From Alteromonas sp. BL110 (GTDB lineage: Bacteria > Pseudomonadota > Gammaproteobacteria > Enterobacterales > Alteromonadaceae), in NCBI RefSeq assembly GCF_003443615.1, contig NZ_CP031967.1, positions 3,162,001 to 3,226,000 on the forward strand: a stretch of 64,000 nucleotides of DNA. The letters are read 5' to 3'. Shown in pieces: positions 17,326-27,232 of the stretch. Below the pieces are notes generated by a model, which made no database searches, was not told the origin of the DNA, and saw only the letters and a list, made by a program, of their open reading frames with translations. The stretch's first letter is position 1. Every line of letters begins with the position of its first letter. Both the position numbers and the translations under genes were made by a program.

Positions 17326-18195
17326 TTATTTTTTTAAATGCATAGCTTGTTGGTTCTTAAGTGTATGCTTGATATGCCGATACATTATCGTGAACCCCTT
17401 TGGAAGGTTTTTATGCAGCATCTCGGGTGTGATGTGGTAAGCCGCTCTTTTTCCGTGATAATCGACTATAGGGCCTATCTGTTCAAACCGAATACCAATA
17501 AACCTCATAGACCGAGCAAGCCTCGGTTCCATCATAACATAAGCGTGTTTCACATCAGAGTTTATCGACACTGCGGCAGCAGCAAGGTATAATCCGATAG
17601 CGATAAATGGAAAGCACCGTAATTCAGTTTCAGAGTAACTAACAGGGTTTATTGCACCTATGGCGGCACCATCGAATTTATCCATGCTTCTTCTACGAAA
17701 TTCGTTTGGCACAGCTAAACGTGATATTTCGCATATTTGGTGCCGAGGGAAATTGCTTGGACTCAAATTACTATTTGCTATAGAGCTACTACAAAATTTT
17801 TCAATCGGAAGAAGTTGATTGTCTTTTTTCGGTCTTACTACTCGAACAGTACCTGCAAACCTCTCGGTTTGTATATGTTCAATTAAACAGCAAACTGAAT
17901 AGTCATCGAACTCATCTTTTTCGATTTTCAATTCGTTAGGGGGCTCGAATCCTTCTTCGTTACAATAAACTTGATAGCGCATTTTATAAGATTCATTTTT
18001 AAGCGCTGCGGTATCCGCTATTTTTGTTTCAAGATAAGAAGAAAAATGATGAGAAATTTCCTTAACTTCTTGTAGTTTTTGATATCCTTTGAGTGCTTTA
18101 GTGACCCGACTATTGGCACCAAAAATGTTTTGTACCTTCTGTACCAACTTTCCTTTTTGCATACGCTTTCTACCTGTCTCAGAGACTACGGGCAT
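17326..18195 (-). CDS. PEP-CTERM/exosortase-associated acyltransferase (GNAT fold)
   Basis: 289 residues (278 if the ATG at 18162 is used; both starts have weak ribosome sites). YKMRYQVYCNEEGFEPPNE at ~68-86 and AGTVRVVRPK at ~118 followed by CEISRLAVPNEFRRR at ~160 match the acyl-homoserine-lactone-synthase/N-acyl amino acid synthase-like group that travels with exosortases. It likely makes an N-acyl compound, or acylates an intermediate, of the exosortase system. The gene lies upstream of, and collinear with, the PEP-CTERM gene, which then has its own promoter. Confidence 0.82.
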   Translation of the reverse strand: MPVVSETGRKRMQKGKLVQKVQNIFGANSRVTKALKGYQKLQEVKEISHHFSSYLETKIADTAALKNESYKMRYQVYCNEEGFEPPNELKIEKDEFDDYSVCCLIEHIQTERFAGTVRVVRPKKDNQLLPIEKFCSSSIANSNLSPSNFPRHQICEISRLAVPNEFRRRSMDKFDGAAIGAINPVSYSETELRCFPFIAIGLYLAAAAVSINSDVKHAYVMMEPRLARSMRFIGIRFEQIGPIVDYHGKRAAYHITPEMLHKNLPKGFTIMYRHIKHTLKNQQAMHLKK

Positions 18196-18244
18196 TGTTG
18201 CTTACTTGGCAATAATGTTTTTATGTTTTGTTTGGCTATAAGTA

Positions 18245-18279
18245 AGTATAGTTTGTAAAAATACGTTCATGAACGTATT
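18245..18279 (-). promoter_or_regulatory. perfect 20-bp palindrome overlapping a candidate promoter
   Basis: The 20 bases 18260-18279 (AATACGTTCATGAACGTATT) are their own reverse complement, centred on CATG. Reading minus, TTCATG inside the palindrome is 17 bases from TATACT (18245-18250), a plausible weak -35 and good -10 for the acyltransferase gene. The layout suits a repressor that blocks RNA polymerase; the sequence resembles operators of TetR/AcrR-type repressors (ATACATTCATGAATGTAT-like). No TetR gene is in the window. It may also control the divergent protease gene. Confidence 0.6.
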
Positions 18280-18359
18280 ATTTTTATCATACTGTTAGCG
18301 CTTTATAATTAACCAAATTCTCTTGCTAACGACTATTCTTTTTAACAATATACGTCTAT

Positions 18360-19154
18360 ATGTTTACAAAAAATAGCTTTAAAACAACAAGTTTTGTTAC
18401 CTTGCTTTTATCGTTTTTCTTTTTTGCGACATCAGCGGTTGCAGAAGATCTCGTAACACTTACTAAACGGGCTACAAAATCTACTGTTGCCATTGCGCTT
18501 TACAGCCCTATAAAAAGCAAGGCTCCTTCTATAAAGGGAACCGGTTTTGTAATACACAACGGAAACTATGTAGTCACAAATTACCATGTTGTGGGGCAAG
18601 AGTTGGATCCTACAATAGTTGAATATTATGTAGCGATGCTTCCGTCTTCGGATGGTTTCTCTTTTCAAAAGATTAAGCTTTTAGAAATAGATATTGAGCA
18701 TGACCTGGCGCTTTTCGTGGTTAAAAATAAGTTGGAGCCTCTCGCGCTAGCCAAAGAAGCACTGGAACTACCTGGGACAGATGTTGCAATATTCGGTTAT
18801 CCTTTAGGTGGTGCTTTAGGCTTATTTCCAGCTGTTCACAAGGGGATTATTGCGACAATTACCCCTGACTTTATGCCTGCCAGCGATACAAGGGTACTCT
18901 CAAGCGTTCAGCTTGATAGGCTACAAAAACCGAGTCTTATCTATCAATTAGATGTTACTGCTTTTCCAGGTAATTCAGGGAGCCCAGTTATTAATATCGA
19001 AACTGGCGAGATTATTGCTGTCGTTAATAAAGTGTATGTTAAAGACGGCAAAGAAAGTGCTTTATCGAATCCCTCTGGTATATCTTATGCGATACCTGTT
19101 AAGTATGTTAATGCCTTATTGAAACGTGCTTTATCAAAAATGGAAAGTAAATAA
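18360..19154 (+). CDS. secreted trypsin-like serine protease
   Basis: 264 residues. The signal peptide (hydrophobic 10-24, AVA-ED cleavage near 28) sends it to the periplasm. The catalytic triad is visible: TNYHVVG gives His76, IEHDLALF gives Asp115, and PGNSGSPV gives Ser206. The domain is chymotrypsin/DegP-like without any PDZ domain, so it is shorter than DegP. No good ribosome site precedes the ATG, but the signal peptide supports this start. It is 13 bp ahead of the epimerase gene and beside exosortase genes; it may process surface proteins or the polysaccharide machinery. Confidence 0.85.
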   Translation: MFTKNSFKTTSFVTLLLSFFFFATSAVAEDLVTLTKRATKSTVAIALYSPIKSKAPSIKGTGFVIHNGNYVVTNYHVVGQELDPTIVEYYVAMLPSSDGFSFQKIKLLEIDIEHDLALFVVKNKLEPLALAKEALELPGTDVAIFGYPLGGALGLFPAVHKGIIATITPDFMPASDTRVLSSVQLDRLQKPSLIYQLDVTAFPGNSGSPVINIETGEIIAVVNKVYVKDGKESALSNPSGISYAIPVKYVNALLKRALSKMESK

Positions 19155-19167
19155 ACAGGAACAATAA

Positions 19168-20184
19168 ATGAAAATCTTAGTCACCGGAGCAGCTGGTTTT
19201 ATTGGCGCAGCTGTATCTCAATACCTTATCAATCGTGGTGACCAAGTTGTCGGGATTGACAACATTAACGATTATTACGATGTAAATTTAAAGCACGCCC
19301 GCTTAGATGAAATTAAATCATCATCTGCTTCAGAACTGTTCTCATTCACAGAAATGGGCGTTGAAGAGCGCGATAAAATGGCATCGCTTTTTGAAGAGCA
19401 TGATTTCGACAGGGTAGTGCATCTAGCGGCGCAAGCAGGCGTGCGTTATTCTCTTGAAAACCCTAATGCTTACGTCGACTCGAATATTGTTGGTTTTGTG
19501 AATATTTTGGAAGGGTGTCGCCATAATAAAGTTGAGCATTTGGTGTATGCGTCATCTAGCTCAGTTTACGGTGCGAACGAAACTATGCCGTTTTCAGAAC
19601 AGCATAACGTTGATCACCAAGTTAGCTTGTATGCCGCTTCTAAAAAAGCGAATGAGCTAATGGCTCACACTTATAGCCATCTGTATAACTTGCCTACTAC
19701 AGGGCTGCGCTTTTTCACTGTTTATGGCCCTTGGGGGCGTCCTGACATGGCGCTATTTAAGTTCACAAAAGCTATTTTGGAAGGGAAAACGATTCAGGTA
19801 TACAACTACGGTAACCATCGTCGTGATTTTACCTATATTGATGATATCGTTGAGGGCGTAATACGCTCGCTGGATAATGTGGCGAAACCTAATGGAAGTT
19901 GGGACGGCGGCAATCCAGATCCCAGTACCAGTAAGGCTCCTTATAAGGTGTACAACATTGGTGCGCAAACGCCTGTCCACCTTTTGAAGTTTATTGAAAC
20001 TTTGGAAAGTGCGTTGGGTATTGAAGCGAAAAAAGAGCTGCTTCCTATTCAGCCAGGCGATGTGCCTGATACCTATGCCGACGTGTCGTCACTAGTCGAA
20101 GATACCGGTTACCAACCGTCTACCAATGTTGAAACCGGCGTAAAAGCGTTTGTTGATTGGTATCGCGACTTTTACAAGGTGTAA
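19168..20184 (+). CDS. NAD-dependent epimerase, UDP-glucuronate 4-epimerase type
   Basis: 338 residues of the extended short-chain dehydrogenase family. [14 protein letters not shown] at 7-20 is the NAD-binding GxxGxx[10 protein letters not shown] at ~125 supplies the catalytic Ser/Thr, and [13 protein letters not shown] at ~150 the YxxxK pair. [17 protein letters not shown] at ~178 and the [11 protein letters not shown] segment are characteristic of UDP-glucuronate 4-epimerases (CapI/LpsL), which make UDP-galacturonate. A clear AGGA ribosome site precedes the ATG. It supplies an acidic sugar donor for the polysaccharide and is probably co-transcribed with the protease. Confidence 0.88.
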   Translation: MKILVTGAAGFIGAAVSQYLINRGDQVVGIDNINDYYDVNLKHARLDEIKSSSASELFSFTEMGVEERDKMASLFEEHDFDRVVHLAAQAGVRYSLENPNAYVDSNIVGFVNILEGCRHNKVEHLVYASSSSVYGANETMPFSEQHNVDHQVSLYAASKKANELMAHTYSHLYNLPTTGLRFFTVYGPWGRPDMALFKFTKAILEGKTIQVYNYGNHRRDFTYIDDIVEGVIRSLDNVAKPNGSWDGGNPDPSTSKAPYKVYNIGAQTPVHLLKFIETLESALGIEAKKELLPIQPGDVPDTYADVSSLVEDTGYQPSTNVETGVKAFVDWYRDFYKV

Positions 20185-20217
20185 GAACTAGAGCGTTAAG
20201 CGTTATCTACAAAGCAG

Positions 20218-21102
20218 TTAAATTGCACTGTTTCTCATAAATCCCGCACACTTTTTGGGCAAAAACTCTTTTGTGGTAGAATAACCCTGTTCAAAAAGTG
20301 TGTTTTTAATTTCAGGTGAAAGCGAAAAGTCCACCGCGGAAACCTCTCCGGTATTCACCACTACCGTATTATGCCAATACTTGGCATTAACGTATTCCCT
20401 AGATATTGCAGTCATAAATGTACGAATAAGCATGCTGACGTACTGAGGCAATTGAAGTAAATTCTTCTTAATGGCCCTGCGTTTTTGATTGGTGCTTTGT
20501 AGCCTAAAGCATACCGATGGCGTGCCATCACCTCGCCAGTCTTCAAACAGTGCATCTTCTGACAATATCGCTCCGTCTACTAACAAGTGCTCTTTAAAGG
20601 GCTTAAATGAAAAGATAAGCGGAATCGACATAGAGTACCGCACTGCTTCTGATACTTTCATATCAGGGGAAGTTTGTTTATTGAATAGAACTGGCCCGCC
20701 GCCGTTCACGTCGGTAGCGAGTATATGCAGGTCAAGGGGGAGGTCTACAAACGATGCGCCTTCTAACTGTTCGTCAATCCATTGCTGAAACACGTCCCCC
20801 GATGAAAGACCACCTTCCCGAAGCAGTCTTACCAGTGAAAACTCTGTGAATTGTTTAAAATCAGTAACCAGCGCGAGTTCTCGCATTTGTTCTACTGTGT
20901 AACCTTTGGCATAAAGTGATGCGATAATTGAGCCGCCTGATACACCCACTAAGGTATCGAAGTCAATATTCATATCGTTCAGCGCTTTTATGATGCCGAT
21001 ATGGGCGCTCAAGCGCGTACCTCCACCTGAAAAGATAGGAACTATTTGTGTCACGTTCGCCTGTAAAAGTTTATTCGGTATCGCCGCTGAGGCTATCTGC
21101 AT
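20218..21102 (-). CDS. patatin-like phospholipase
   Basis: 294 residues from the ATG at 21102, chosen because GGAG (CTCC at 21110-21113) is seven bases upstream; further upstream starts at 21108 and 21135 (TTG) lack this. GVSGGS gives the nucleophile Ser55 of the GxSxG motif, and LLVDGAIL carries the Asp of the Ser-Asp dyad. The glycine-rich loop reads SGGGTRLSAHIG rather than the usual GGGxRG, so the oxyanion loop is slightly altered. It is a cytoplasmic or membrane-associated lipid acyl hydrolase of unknown substrate, and a single gene. Confidence 0.85.
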   Translation of the reverse strand: MQIASAAIPNKLLQANVTQIVPIFSGGGTRLSAHIGIIKALNDMNIDFDTLVGVSGGSIIASLYAKGYTVEQMRELALVTDFKQFTEFSLVRLLREGGLSSGDVFQQWIDEQLEGASFVDLPLDLHILATDVNGGGPVLFNKQTSPDMKVSEAVRYSMSIPLIFSFKPFKEHLLVDGAILSEDALFEDWRGDGTPSVCFRLQSTNQKRRAIKKNLLQLPQYVSMLIRTFMTAISREYVNAKYWHNTVVVNTGEVSAVDFSLSPEIKNTLFEQGYSTTKEFLPKKCAGFMRNSAI

Positions 21103-21474
21103 GAGCATACTCCAAATTAAAGAGGCCTCGCGCAAAAGGTTTTAAGTTGAGCTGTAAAACGAAACGCATAGCCTCATAGTAAAAGCGTAGTTTACTGGTG
21201 CAGTATCGGCAAAATATGAGGGGTCAGAAGAGTGATATCTTTAGTCTAAGGTGTTGCTATATCGCTACACAATTGAATATTCGGTAATTTTATCAGTGAG
21301 TTCGACTGTCGCTTGATAGCCCGCAAACTATAGAGCGTTATGCGAACGATACATAAAAAAGGCTCACTGCTAAGTTAATAGAGTGAGCCTTATTTACGTG
21401 CGATTGTGCTTCTTAGGTACTTTGTCGTATCGAGTATAAACCTTAGTTTCTATCCATTTAGATACTTTTAAATA
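21103..21474. other. intergenic region between patatin and malate synthase genes
   Basis: About 370 bp. It holds the malate synthase terminator (21355-21391) and must hold the promoter for the patatin-like gene. No additional open frame with coding character was seen. Confidence 0.6.
21355..21391 (-). terminator. intrinsic terminator of glcB
   Basis: AAGGCTCACT (21359-21368) pairs perfectly with AGTGAGCCTT (21382-21391) around a 13-base loop. On the minus strand the stem runs into six T (A-run 21355-21360). It lies 84 bp beyond the malate synthase stop. Confidence 0.88.
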
Positions 21475-23670
21475 TTATCTCGCAGCAAGCTTCGCTTTCA
21501 TCTCACGTCGACGGGCGTGCAACAAAGGTTCTGTGTAACCGCTAGGCTGTTCTTTACCTTTAAAGATAAGATCGCTTGCAGCTAAAAAGCCGATCGAGCT
21601 GTCTAAATCAGGCGCCATTGGGATATATTCAGGGTCGCCCGCATTTTGCTCATCTACCAACACTGCCATACGTGCTAGAGACTCTTTGACCTGATCAACA
21701 CTTACAATGCCGTGCTCTAGCCAGTTCGCGATGTGCTGCGATGAAATACGCAAGGTCGCGCGGTCTTCCATCAACCCTACATTATTGATGTCGGGAACCT
21801 TAGAACAGCCTACACCTTGGTGAACCCAGCGTACTACGTAGCCCAAAATTCCTTGAACGTTGTTGTCGATTTCGCGCTTAATGCTTTCGCGAGTCAGCGT
21901 AGAGGCGTCTTCTAACAATGGAATGGTAAGTATGTCAGCAAGGCCATCAAAGTTTTCATCTAGTGACTTCTGAACGTCGAACACATTCACATCATGGTAA
22001 TGAAGCGCATGTAGTGTCGCTGCAGTAGGAGAGGGGACCCACGCAGTATTAGCCCCCGCCTTTGGATGCCCTATTTTAGCGGTCATCATATTTTGCATTT
22101 CATCAGGTATTGGCCACATGCCTTTACCGATTTGTGCTTTGCCAGATAGACCGCAACGAAGGCCTACCGCCACGTTTGCAGTTTCATAAGCCTTAATCCA
22201 ATCCATCGACTTAAGCGTAGCTTTTTCTGCAAAAGGTCCGGCAAGCATCGAGGTATGAATTTCATCACCGGTTCTGTCTAAGAACCCCGTGTTGATGAAC
22301 ACAACCCGTGAAGTGGCTTCAGCAATACACGCTTGAAGGTTAATGCTCGTGCGGCGCTCTTCATCCATAATACCCATTTTAAGGGTGTTGGTAGGAACAT
22401 CGATTATCGTTTCGATAGCACCAAATAATGCGTTAGAGAATGCAACTTCTTCTGGTCCATGCATTTTAGGTTTAACAATATAAATGCTGCCTTCACGGCT
22501 GTTTCTAAATTTGCTATTACCCAAAAGATCGTGCTTAGCAATAAGAGAAGTGACTAAGCCATCCATGATCCCCTCTGGCACTTCTTCGCCGTCGAAGAGC
22601 ATGGCATTGTTGGTCATAAGATGACCTACGTTTCTAACGAACATAAGGCTTCGACCAGAAAGTACAAGCTCACCATCTTTTTGTTCATCTTTAGGAGCGT
22701 GCTTAGATGGCTGGTAGCTTCTATCGCCATGCATAGCGCGAACAATCTGCTTGCCGCCTTTTGTCATTTCGATGCTTAGGGTGCCTTTCATCAAACCTAA
22801 CCAGTTGCTGTAAACTAAGGTCTTGTCTTCGGCATCAACAGCGGCAACGGAATCTTCGCAGTCCATAATGGTAGTCAGGGCGGCTTCAACAAGTACGTCT
22901 TTAACGTTTGCAGCATCGCTCTCGCCAATAGGGTGAGTCGGGTCTAGTTGAATTTCAAAATGCAGACCGTTGTGGGCAAATAGCAGGCTTGACGGCGCGC
23001 TAATGTCACCTTGATATCCCTGCCACTGTTCGGTATTCGCAAGTGTAGTTTCATCGCCATCAGTAAGGGTAATTGCCAGTTTGCCTGATTCGATTTTGTA
23101 TTTTGTGACGTCAGCATGACTGCCCTTCGCTAGCGGAATCATGCTATCTAAGTAGTCTTTCGCTTTCGCAACTACTTTGGCTCCGCGCACAGGGTTGTAG
23201 CTTTTACCAGGTTCTGCGCCACCGTCATTGTTAATAACGTCAGTGCCGTATAATGCGTCGTACAGGCTTCCCCAACGCGCGTTTACTGCATTAAGCGCAT
23301 AGCGAGCGTTATTGATTGGTACAACTAGCTGCGGTCCAGCCATTGTTGCAATTTCAGCATCAACATTTTGTGTTTGCGTAATTACTTGTGATGGTTGCTC
23401 AACAAGGTAACCAATACTTTTTAGAAAGTCGGTATATTCATTTCCGTTCACGGGGTTACCGGCTTTGTGGTAGTCGTCTATAGCGTGCTGAAGCTGTTCA
23501 CGCTTTTCTAGTAACGCACGATTTTGCGGAATAAATTTTTCAAAGAGGGTTTCTGCACCTTGCCAGAAGGTGTCTTGATCTACGCCTGTGTCAGGAAGCG
23601 CTTGTTCGTTGATAAATTTATCGAGTTGTGCGGCAACCTGTAGTCGGCCTCTAGTAATATATCCTTGCAT
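21475..23670 (-). CDS. glcB: malate synthase G
   Basis: 731 residues, the length of the single-domain-inserted G isoform (about 725) rather than the 530-residue A isoform. It condenses glyoxylate with acetyl-CoA to malate in the cytoplasm. Characteristic stretches include [17 protein letters not shown] (~265), [18 protein letters not shown] (~340), [12 protein letters not shown] (~430) and [11 protein letters not shown] (~515). GAGG sits five bases before the ATG. It lies downstream of aceA and a LysR gene in the same orientation, giving a complete glyoxylate bypass; here the G isoform appears to serve that pathway. Confidence 0.96.
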   Translation of the reverse strand: MQGYITRGRLQVAAQLDKFINEQALPDTGVDQDTFWQGAETLFEKFIPQNRALLEKREQLQHAIDDYHKAGNPVNGNEYTDFLKSIGYLVEQPSQVITQTQNVDAEIATMAGPQLVVPINNARYALNAVNARWGSLYDALYGTDVINNDGGAEPGKSYNPVRGAKVVAKAKDYLDSMIPLAKGSHADVTKYKIESGKLAITLTDGDETTLANTEQWQGYQGDISAPSSLLFAHNGLHFEIQLDPTHPIGESDAANVKDVLVEAALTTIMDCEDSVAAVDAEDKTLVYSNWLGLMKGTLSIEMTKGGKQIVRAMHGDRSYQPSKHAPKDEQKDGELVLSGRSLMFVRNVGHLMTNNAMLFDGEEVPEGIMDGLVTSLIAKHDLLGNSKFRNSREGSIYIVKPKMHGPEEVAFSNALFGAIETIIDVPTNTLKMGIMDEERRTSINLQACIAEATSRVVFINTGFLDRTGDEIHTSMLAGPFAEKATLKSMDWIKAYETANVAVGLRCGLSGKAQIGKGMWPIPDEMQNMMTAKIGHPKAGANTAWVPSPTAATLHALHYHDVNVFDVQKSLDENFDGLADILTIPLLEDASTLTRESIKREIDNNVQGILGYVVRWVHQGVGCSKVPDINNVGLMEDRATLRISSQHIANWLEHGIVSVDQVKESLARMAVLVDEQNAGDPEYIPMAPDLDSSIGFLAASDLIFKGKEQPSGYTEPLLHARRREMKAKLAAR

Positions 23671-23768
23671 AACTACCTCTATACATTTGTCTGTTAGCCC
23701 AGTGTAGTGTGTATAGAGATAGTTTTTTAATTTATGGTTTGTATTTTTGCCATATATTTTGTGAATGT

Positions 23769-24713
23769 TTAGCCGGCGTTCATTTCGCTAGCCACATCGC
23801 TGATCAATCGGCGTAACCAAATATGACCGGCATCATGGTGAAGTAGAGCACTCCACGCCATTTTTAGCGCAATAGGTGGTATGTCAAAAGGTGGCTCTTT
23901 AATCACTACATCTGGGTCATGCTTAAATAAACGGGCAGCTTTGCTTGGCAAAGTGGCAATAAGCTTCTGCTTTTTCGCAATTTGAAGTGCTGCATGATAA
24001 TGGCGAGTAAAAACACGAATAGCACGCTGTTTTCCTATCTTGGTCAGTTCAGCATCCACCCATCCCAACTTTTGAACTTCATTCGGGTCAATACCAACGC
24101 CAACACCAAAGCCTGTTTTACTCACCCAGATATGCTGAGCATTCAAGTAGCCTTCAAGGTTGCATTTTTCCACTAGCGGGTGGTCTGCGCTCATTACGCA
24201 GCTAAAGGTGTCATACCAAATAACTTTTTGGTGAAACGACAAAGGTAGTTCATCGAAGCGGTTAATCGCCATATCTACTTTACCTTGCTCTACGTCGTGA
24301 AACGTCACGTCACTTGGCGTAATAAGATCAAGGGTAATATTGGGCGCGAGGTCTGCCAGTCTTCCAACCAATTCGAGCAATAGAGTACTTTCTGCATAAT
24401 CACTGGTCATAATGCGAAAGGTTCGGTCACTGGTTAACGGGTCGAAATCTGTTTCTGGTTGTATAGAGCTTTCTAATCGACTAAGTACATCGCGAATAAT
24501 AGGTTGCAGCTCAAGGGCGCGCTTTGTCGGAGTCATTCCATCACTGGTGCGCACTAAAAGCGGGTCTTTAAACAGATCGCGAAGACGCTTTAGACCGTTA
24601 CTCATTGCTGGCTGAGTAATACTGAGCTGGTTTGCAGCTTTCGTTACACTCCCTTCGCGCAGCAGCACATCTAAATAAACTAATAAATTGAGGTCGACCT
24701 TCGCTATATTCAT
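23769..24713 (-). CDS. LysR-family transcriptional regulator, likely of the glyoxylate genes
   Basis: 314 residues from the ATG at 24713 ([14 protein letters not shown]), the typical LysR start; an upstream in-frame start at 24749 adds 12 unlikely residues. The winged helix at 6-65 contains [26 protein letters not shown]. The effector domain follows with [19 protein letters not shown] and the [14 protein letters not shown] region, as in NodD/LeuO-like members. It lies between aceA and glcB on the same strand, so those are the probable targets; the effector is unknown. Confidence 0.88.
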   Translation of the reverse strand: MNIAKVDLNLLVYLDVLLREGSVTKAANQLSITQPAMSNGLKRLRDLFKDPLLVRTSDGMTPTKRALELQPIIRDVLSRLESSIQPETDFDPLTSDRTFRIMTSDYAESTLLLELVGRLADLAPNITLDLITPSDVTFHDVEQGKVDMAINRFDELPLSFHQKVIWYDTFSCVMSADHPLVEKCNLEGYLNAQHIWVSKTGFGVGVGIDPNEVQKLGWVDAELTKIGKQRAIRVFTRHYHAALQIAKKQKLIATLPSKAARLFKHDPDVVIKEPPFDIPPIALKMAWSALLHHDAGHIWLRRLISDVASEMNAG

Positions 24714-24923
24714 TATTCTAATGCTCTTATTAAACCTAATTAAACACACCTATTATAAAGCTTTTTTATTTGATTGTCAGATAAGCGTTTAGTCTTAAAT
24801 CTTTTTTAGTTATACCTGTAACTCATTGAAAATAAGATGTTATATGGTTTACCTATGGGCCTGATAAAAATATAGCTTCTTTTATTATTTGTAAAAGACA
24901 TAAATAAAATGAATGGCGTGCAC

Positions 24924-24948
24924 AAAAAAGGACACCCGAAGGTGCCCT
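24924..24948 (-). terminator. intrinsic terminator of aceA
   Basis: AGGACACC (24929-24936) and GGTGCCCT (24941-24948) form an 8-bp stem with one G-U pair around a CGAA/TTCG tetraloop. On the minus strand six T follow (24924-24929). It is placed between the aceA stop and the LysR start, so lysR has its own promoter or depends on read-through. Confidence 0.85.
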
Positions 24949-24995
24949 GTAGGAAAGGTTGGGATGCTTTCCGTTTAACTTATTGCCTATTCGCG

Positions 24996-26591
24996 TTATA
25001 CGTCGAACTGATTCATGGTGTTATCTTCACCAGACGCTTTAAGTGCACCTTCGCCAGAGAAGTACTCTTTGTGCGTATCACCTAGATCAGAACCTGCCAT
25101 CGCTTGGTGCTTAACACACGCTAGACCCTGGCGAATTTCTTGACGCTGAACACCGCGTACATAAGCAAGCATGCCTTCTTCACCGAAGTAACCTTTTGCA
25201 AGATTGTCAGTAGACAGCGCCGCAGTGTGGTAAGTCGGTAGCGTGATAAGGTGGTGGAAGATACCCGCTTCACGTGCTGCATCAGCTTGGAAGCTCTTGA
25301 TCTTCTTATCAGCTTCTGCTGCAAGTTCGCTGTCGTCGTAGTCAGCAGACATAAGTTTCGCGCGGTCATAGCCAGACACGTCTTTACCTGCTTCTATCCA
25401 CGCGTCAAATACTTGCTGACGGAAGTTAAGCGTCCAGTTGAACGATGGAGAATTGTTATAAACCAGCTTAGCATTTGGTACTTGTTCGCGAATAGCGTTA
25501 ACCATTTCAGCAATTTGGCCAACGTGAGGCTTTTCAGTCTCAATCCAAAGCAAGTCAGCACCGTGTTTAAGTGACGTTACACAGTCAAGTACTACACGGT
25601 CGAAACCGGTGTTGTCTTTAAAGCGGAACAGGCCGTTTGGTAAGCGCTCAGGCTTAACAAGTTTACCACCTTGTTTAAGAACTAGGTCACCTTCAGTTAG
25701 GTCGTCTGCGCCTGCAACTTCAGTTGTTTTAAGGAATGCATTGTACTGAGCAGCTAGGTCGCCTTCTGAAGTAGATACAGGGATCTTTTGAGTAAGTCCA
25801 GCTCCTAGCGAGTCGGTACGCGCCACAATTACACCTTCATCAACACCTAGCTCAAGGAATGCATAACGTACTGCGTTGATCTTAGCCAGGAAGTCTTCGT
25901 GTGGCACGGTTACTTTACCGTCTTGGTGACCACATTGCTTCGCATCAGATACTTGGTTTTCAATTTGAATACAGCATGCACCCGCTTCAATCATTTGCTT
26001 TGCAAGTAGGTACGTTGCTTCTTCGTTACCGAAGCCAGCGTCGATGTCAGCGATAATTGGAACTACATGAGTCTCGTAGTTGTCAATTTCTGCTTGGATT
26101 GCAGCGACGTCACCGCCATTTTTCTTCGCGTCGTCTAGTTTATGGAAAAGGTCACCCAATTCACGTGCGTCAGCTTGGCGAAGGAAAGTATAAAGCTCTT
26201 CGATAAGTGCAGACACTGACGTTTTCTCGTGCATTGATTGGTCTGGAAGAGGACCGAATTCAGAGCGAAGTGCTGCTACCATCCAGCCTGAAAGGTAAAG
26301 GTAGCTTTTGTTAGTTGTGCCTTGATGCTTTTTCACAGAAAGCATTTTTTGTTGGCCTACAAAGCCGTGCCAGCAGCCTAAAGACTGTGTGTACTGAGAC
26401 GAATCTGCGTCATATTCAGCCATGTCTTTGCGCATGATGCTTGCTGTATAGCGAGCAATGTCTAAACCAGTTTTAAAACGGTTTTGAACCTTCATGCGTG
26501 CAGCGAATTCTGGGTTGATACCTTCCCAATTTCCATTTTGTGCTGCCTTTAATGTGGCGAAGTTATCAATGTCTTGTTGATATTGCGACAT
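24996..26591 (-). CDS. aceA: isocitrate lyase
   Basis: 531 residues, the long isoform found in Pseudomonas and marine gammaproteobacteria rather than the 434-residue E. coli type. It splits isocitrate to glyoxylate and succinate. SDAKQCGHQDGKV carries the catalytic Cys220 in the KxCGH motif; PIIADIDAGFGNEEATY (~178) and ENQVSD supply metal and substrate residues. LLWIETEKPHVGQIAEM and YNNSPSFNW follow as in the family. GGGAGAG precedes the ATG. It is the first enzyme of the bypass completed by glcB; no isocitrate dehydrogenase kinase (aceK) is adjacent. Confidence 0.96.
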   Translation of the reverse strand: MSQYQQDIDNFATLKAAQNGNWEGINPEFAARMKVQNRFKTGLDIARYTASIMRKDMAEYDADSSQYTQSLGCWHGFVGQQKMLSVKKHQGTTNKSYLYLSGWMVAALRSEFGPLPDQSMHEKTSVSALIEELYTFLRQADARELGDLFHKLDDAKKNGGDVAAIQAEIDNYETHVVPIIADIDAGFGNEEATYLLAKQMIEAGACCIQIENQVSDAKQCGHQDGKVTVPHEDFLAKINAVRYAFLELGVDEGVIVARTDSLGAGLTQKIPVSTSEGDLAAQYNAFLKTTEVAGADDLTEGDLVLKQGGKLVKPERLPNGLFRFKDNTGFDRVVLDCVTSLKHGADLLWIETEKPHVGQIAEMVNAIREQVPNAKLVYNNSPSFNWTLNFRQQVFDAWIEAGKDVSGYDRAKLMSADYDDSELAAEADKKIKSFQADAAREAGIFHHLITLPTYHTAALSTDNLAKGYFGEEGMLAYVRGVQRQEIRQGLACVKHQAMAGSDLGDTHKEYFSGEGALKASGEDNTMNQFDV

Positions 26592-27232
26592 GAGCGTCTC
26601 TCCCGACTATAATTAAAATACTTTACGTTGTTTGTGTTTACGCTGTAGGGCGTTCCCGTTGATTCCATTTCATCCTAGTGCTGGAATTGAAATAATAGAA
26701 ATATATATTTTGCATTGCGGTCATTTATTTCGTGAATGTTTATTGGGTGCATTGAGGCGCTATATTTTCTGTCAAGTTAGGAAAGGCTGATTTGAAGCTT
26801 CGATAATGAGAGGAGAACGAACTTAGCCGTCTATGGCTAAAAGGCCTTAAAAAAACGGAGCGCATAATTAACTAGAAGAGGCATATTTGAGGTTGTTTAC
26901 TATATTTAAGCTACCTTTTGTTAATAGCGGTACCTTTCGAGCATATTTCGGTGAAGCTCAGCGCGCATTAGAGTATTTGAATGAGCGAGCATGGGGAGGC
27001 ACTAATGCTAGTGAATAAGAGCTCACAAGATGTGTGGTCGTTGCAAAGAATGTCTTGCTGATAACGCATTAATTATGCTGGTTTTTTCAACTGTCTATTA
27101 GCTAAAAGGGTAATAGCTTTGTAATAACGGGCAGGGTAACTTTAGCGATACGCCATCGCAGCCTATTGAATCAATATGACGGTATCAAGTTGGCTTTAGA
27201 TTGTTGATTCTGAAACAAAAAAAGTGGGTGTT
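26592..27232. other. long intergenic region between aceA and cheV
   Basis: About 640 bp between divergent genes. It must hold the aceA promoter near its left end and the cheV promoter near its right end. It contains a TTAGCC/GGCTAA hairpin (26823-26840) and one plausible small reading frame (26887-27018). The rest shows no clear feature. Confidence 0.5.
26887..27018 (+). CDS. possible small protein of 43 residues
   Basis: A TTG start is preceded by AAGAGG with a five-base gap, which is an excellent ribosome site. The frame ends at TAA after 43 codons. The product starts LFTIFKLPFVNSGTF and continues with an amphipathic stretch (YFGEAQRALEYLNERAW). Composition looks protein-like (aromatic, Glu/Arg-rich helix) in a region otherwise without genes. 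No family is recognised and a start by TTG lowers confidence; it could also be the remnant of a longer gene. Confidence 0.45.
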   Translation: MRLFTIFKLPFVNSGTFRAYFGEAQRALEYLNERAWGGTNASE

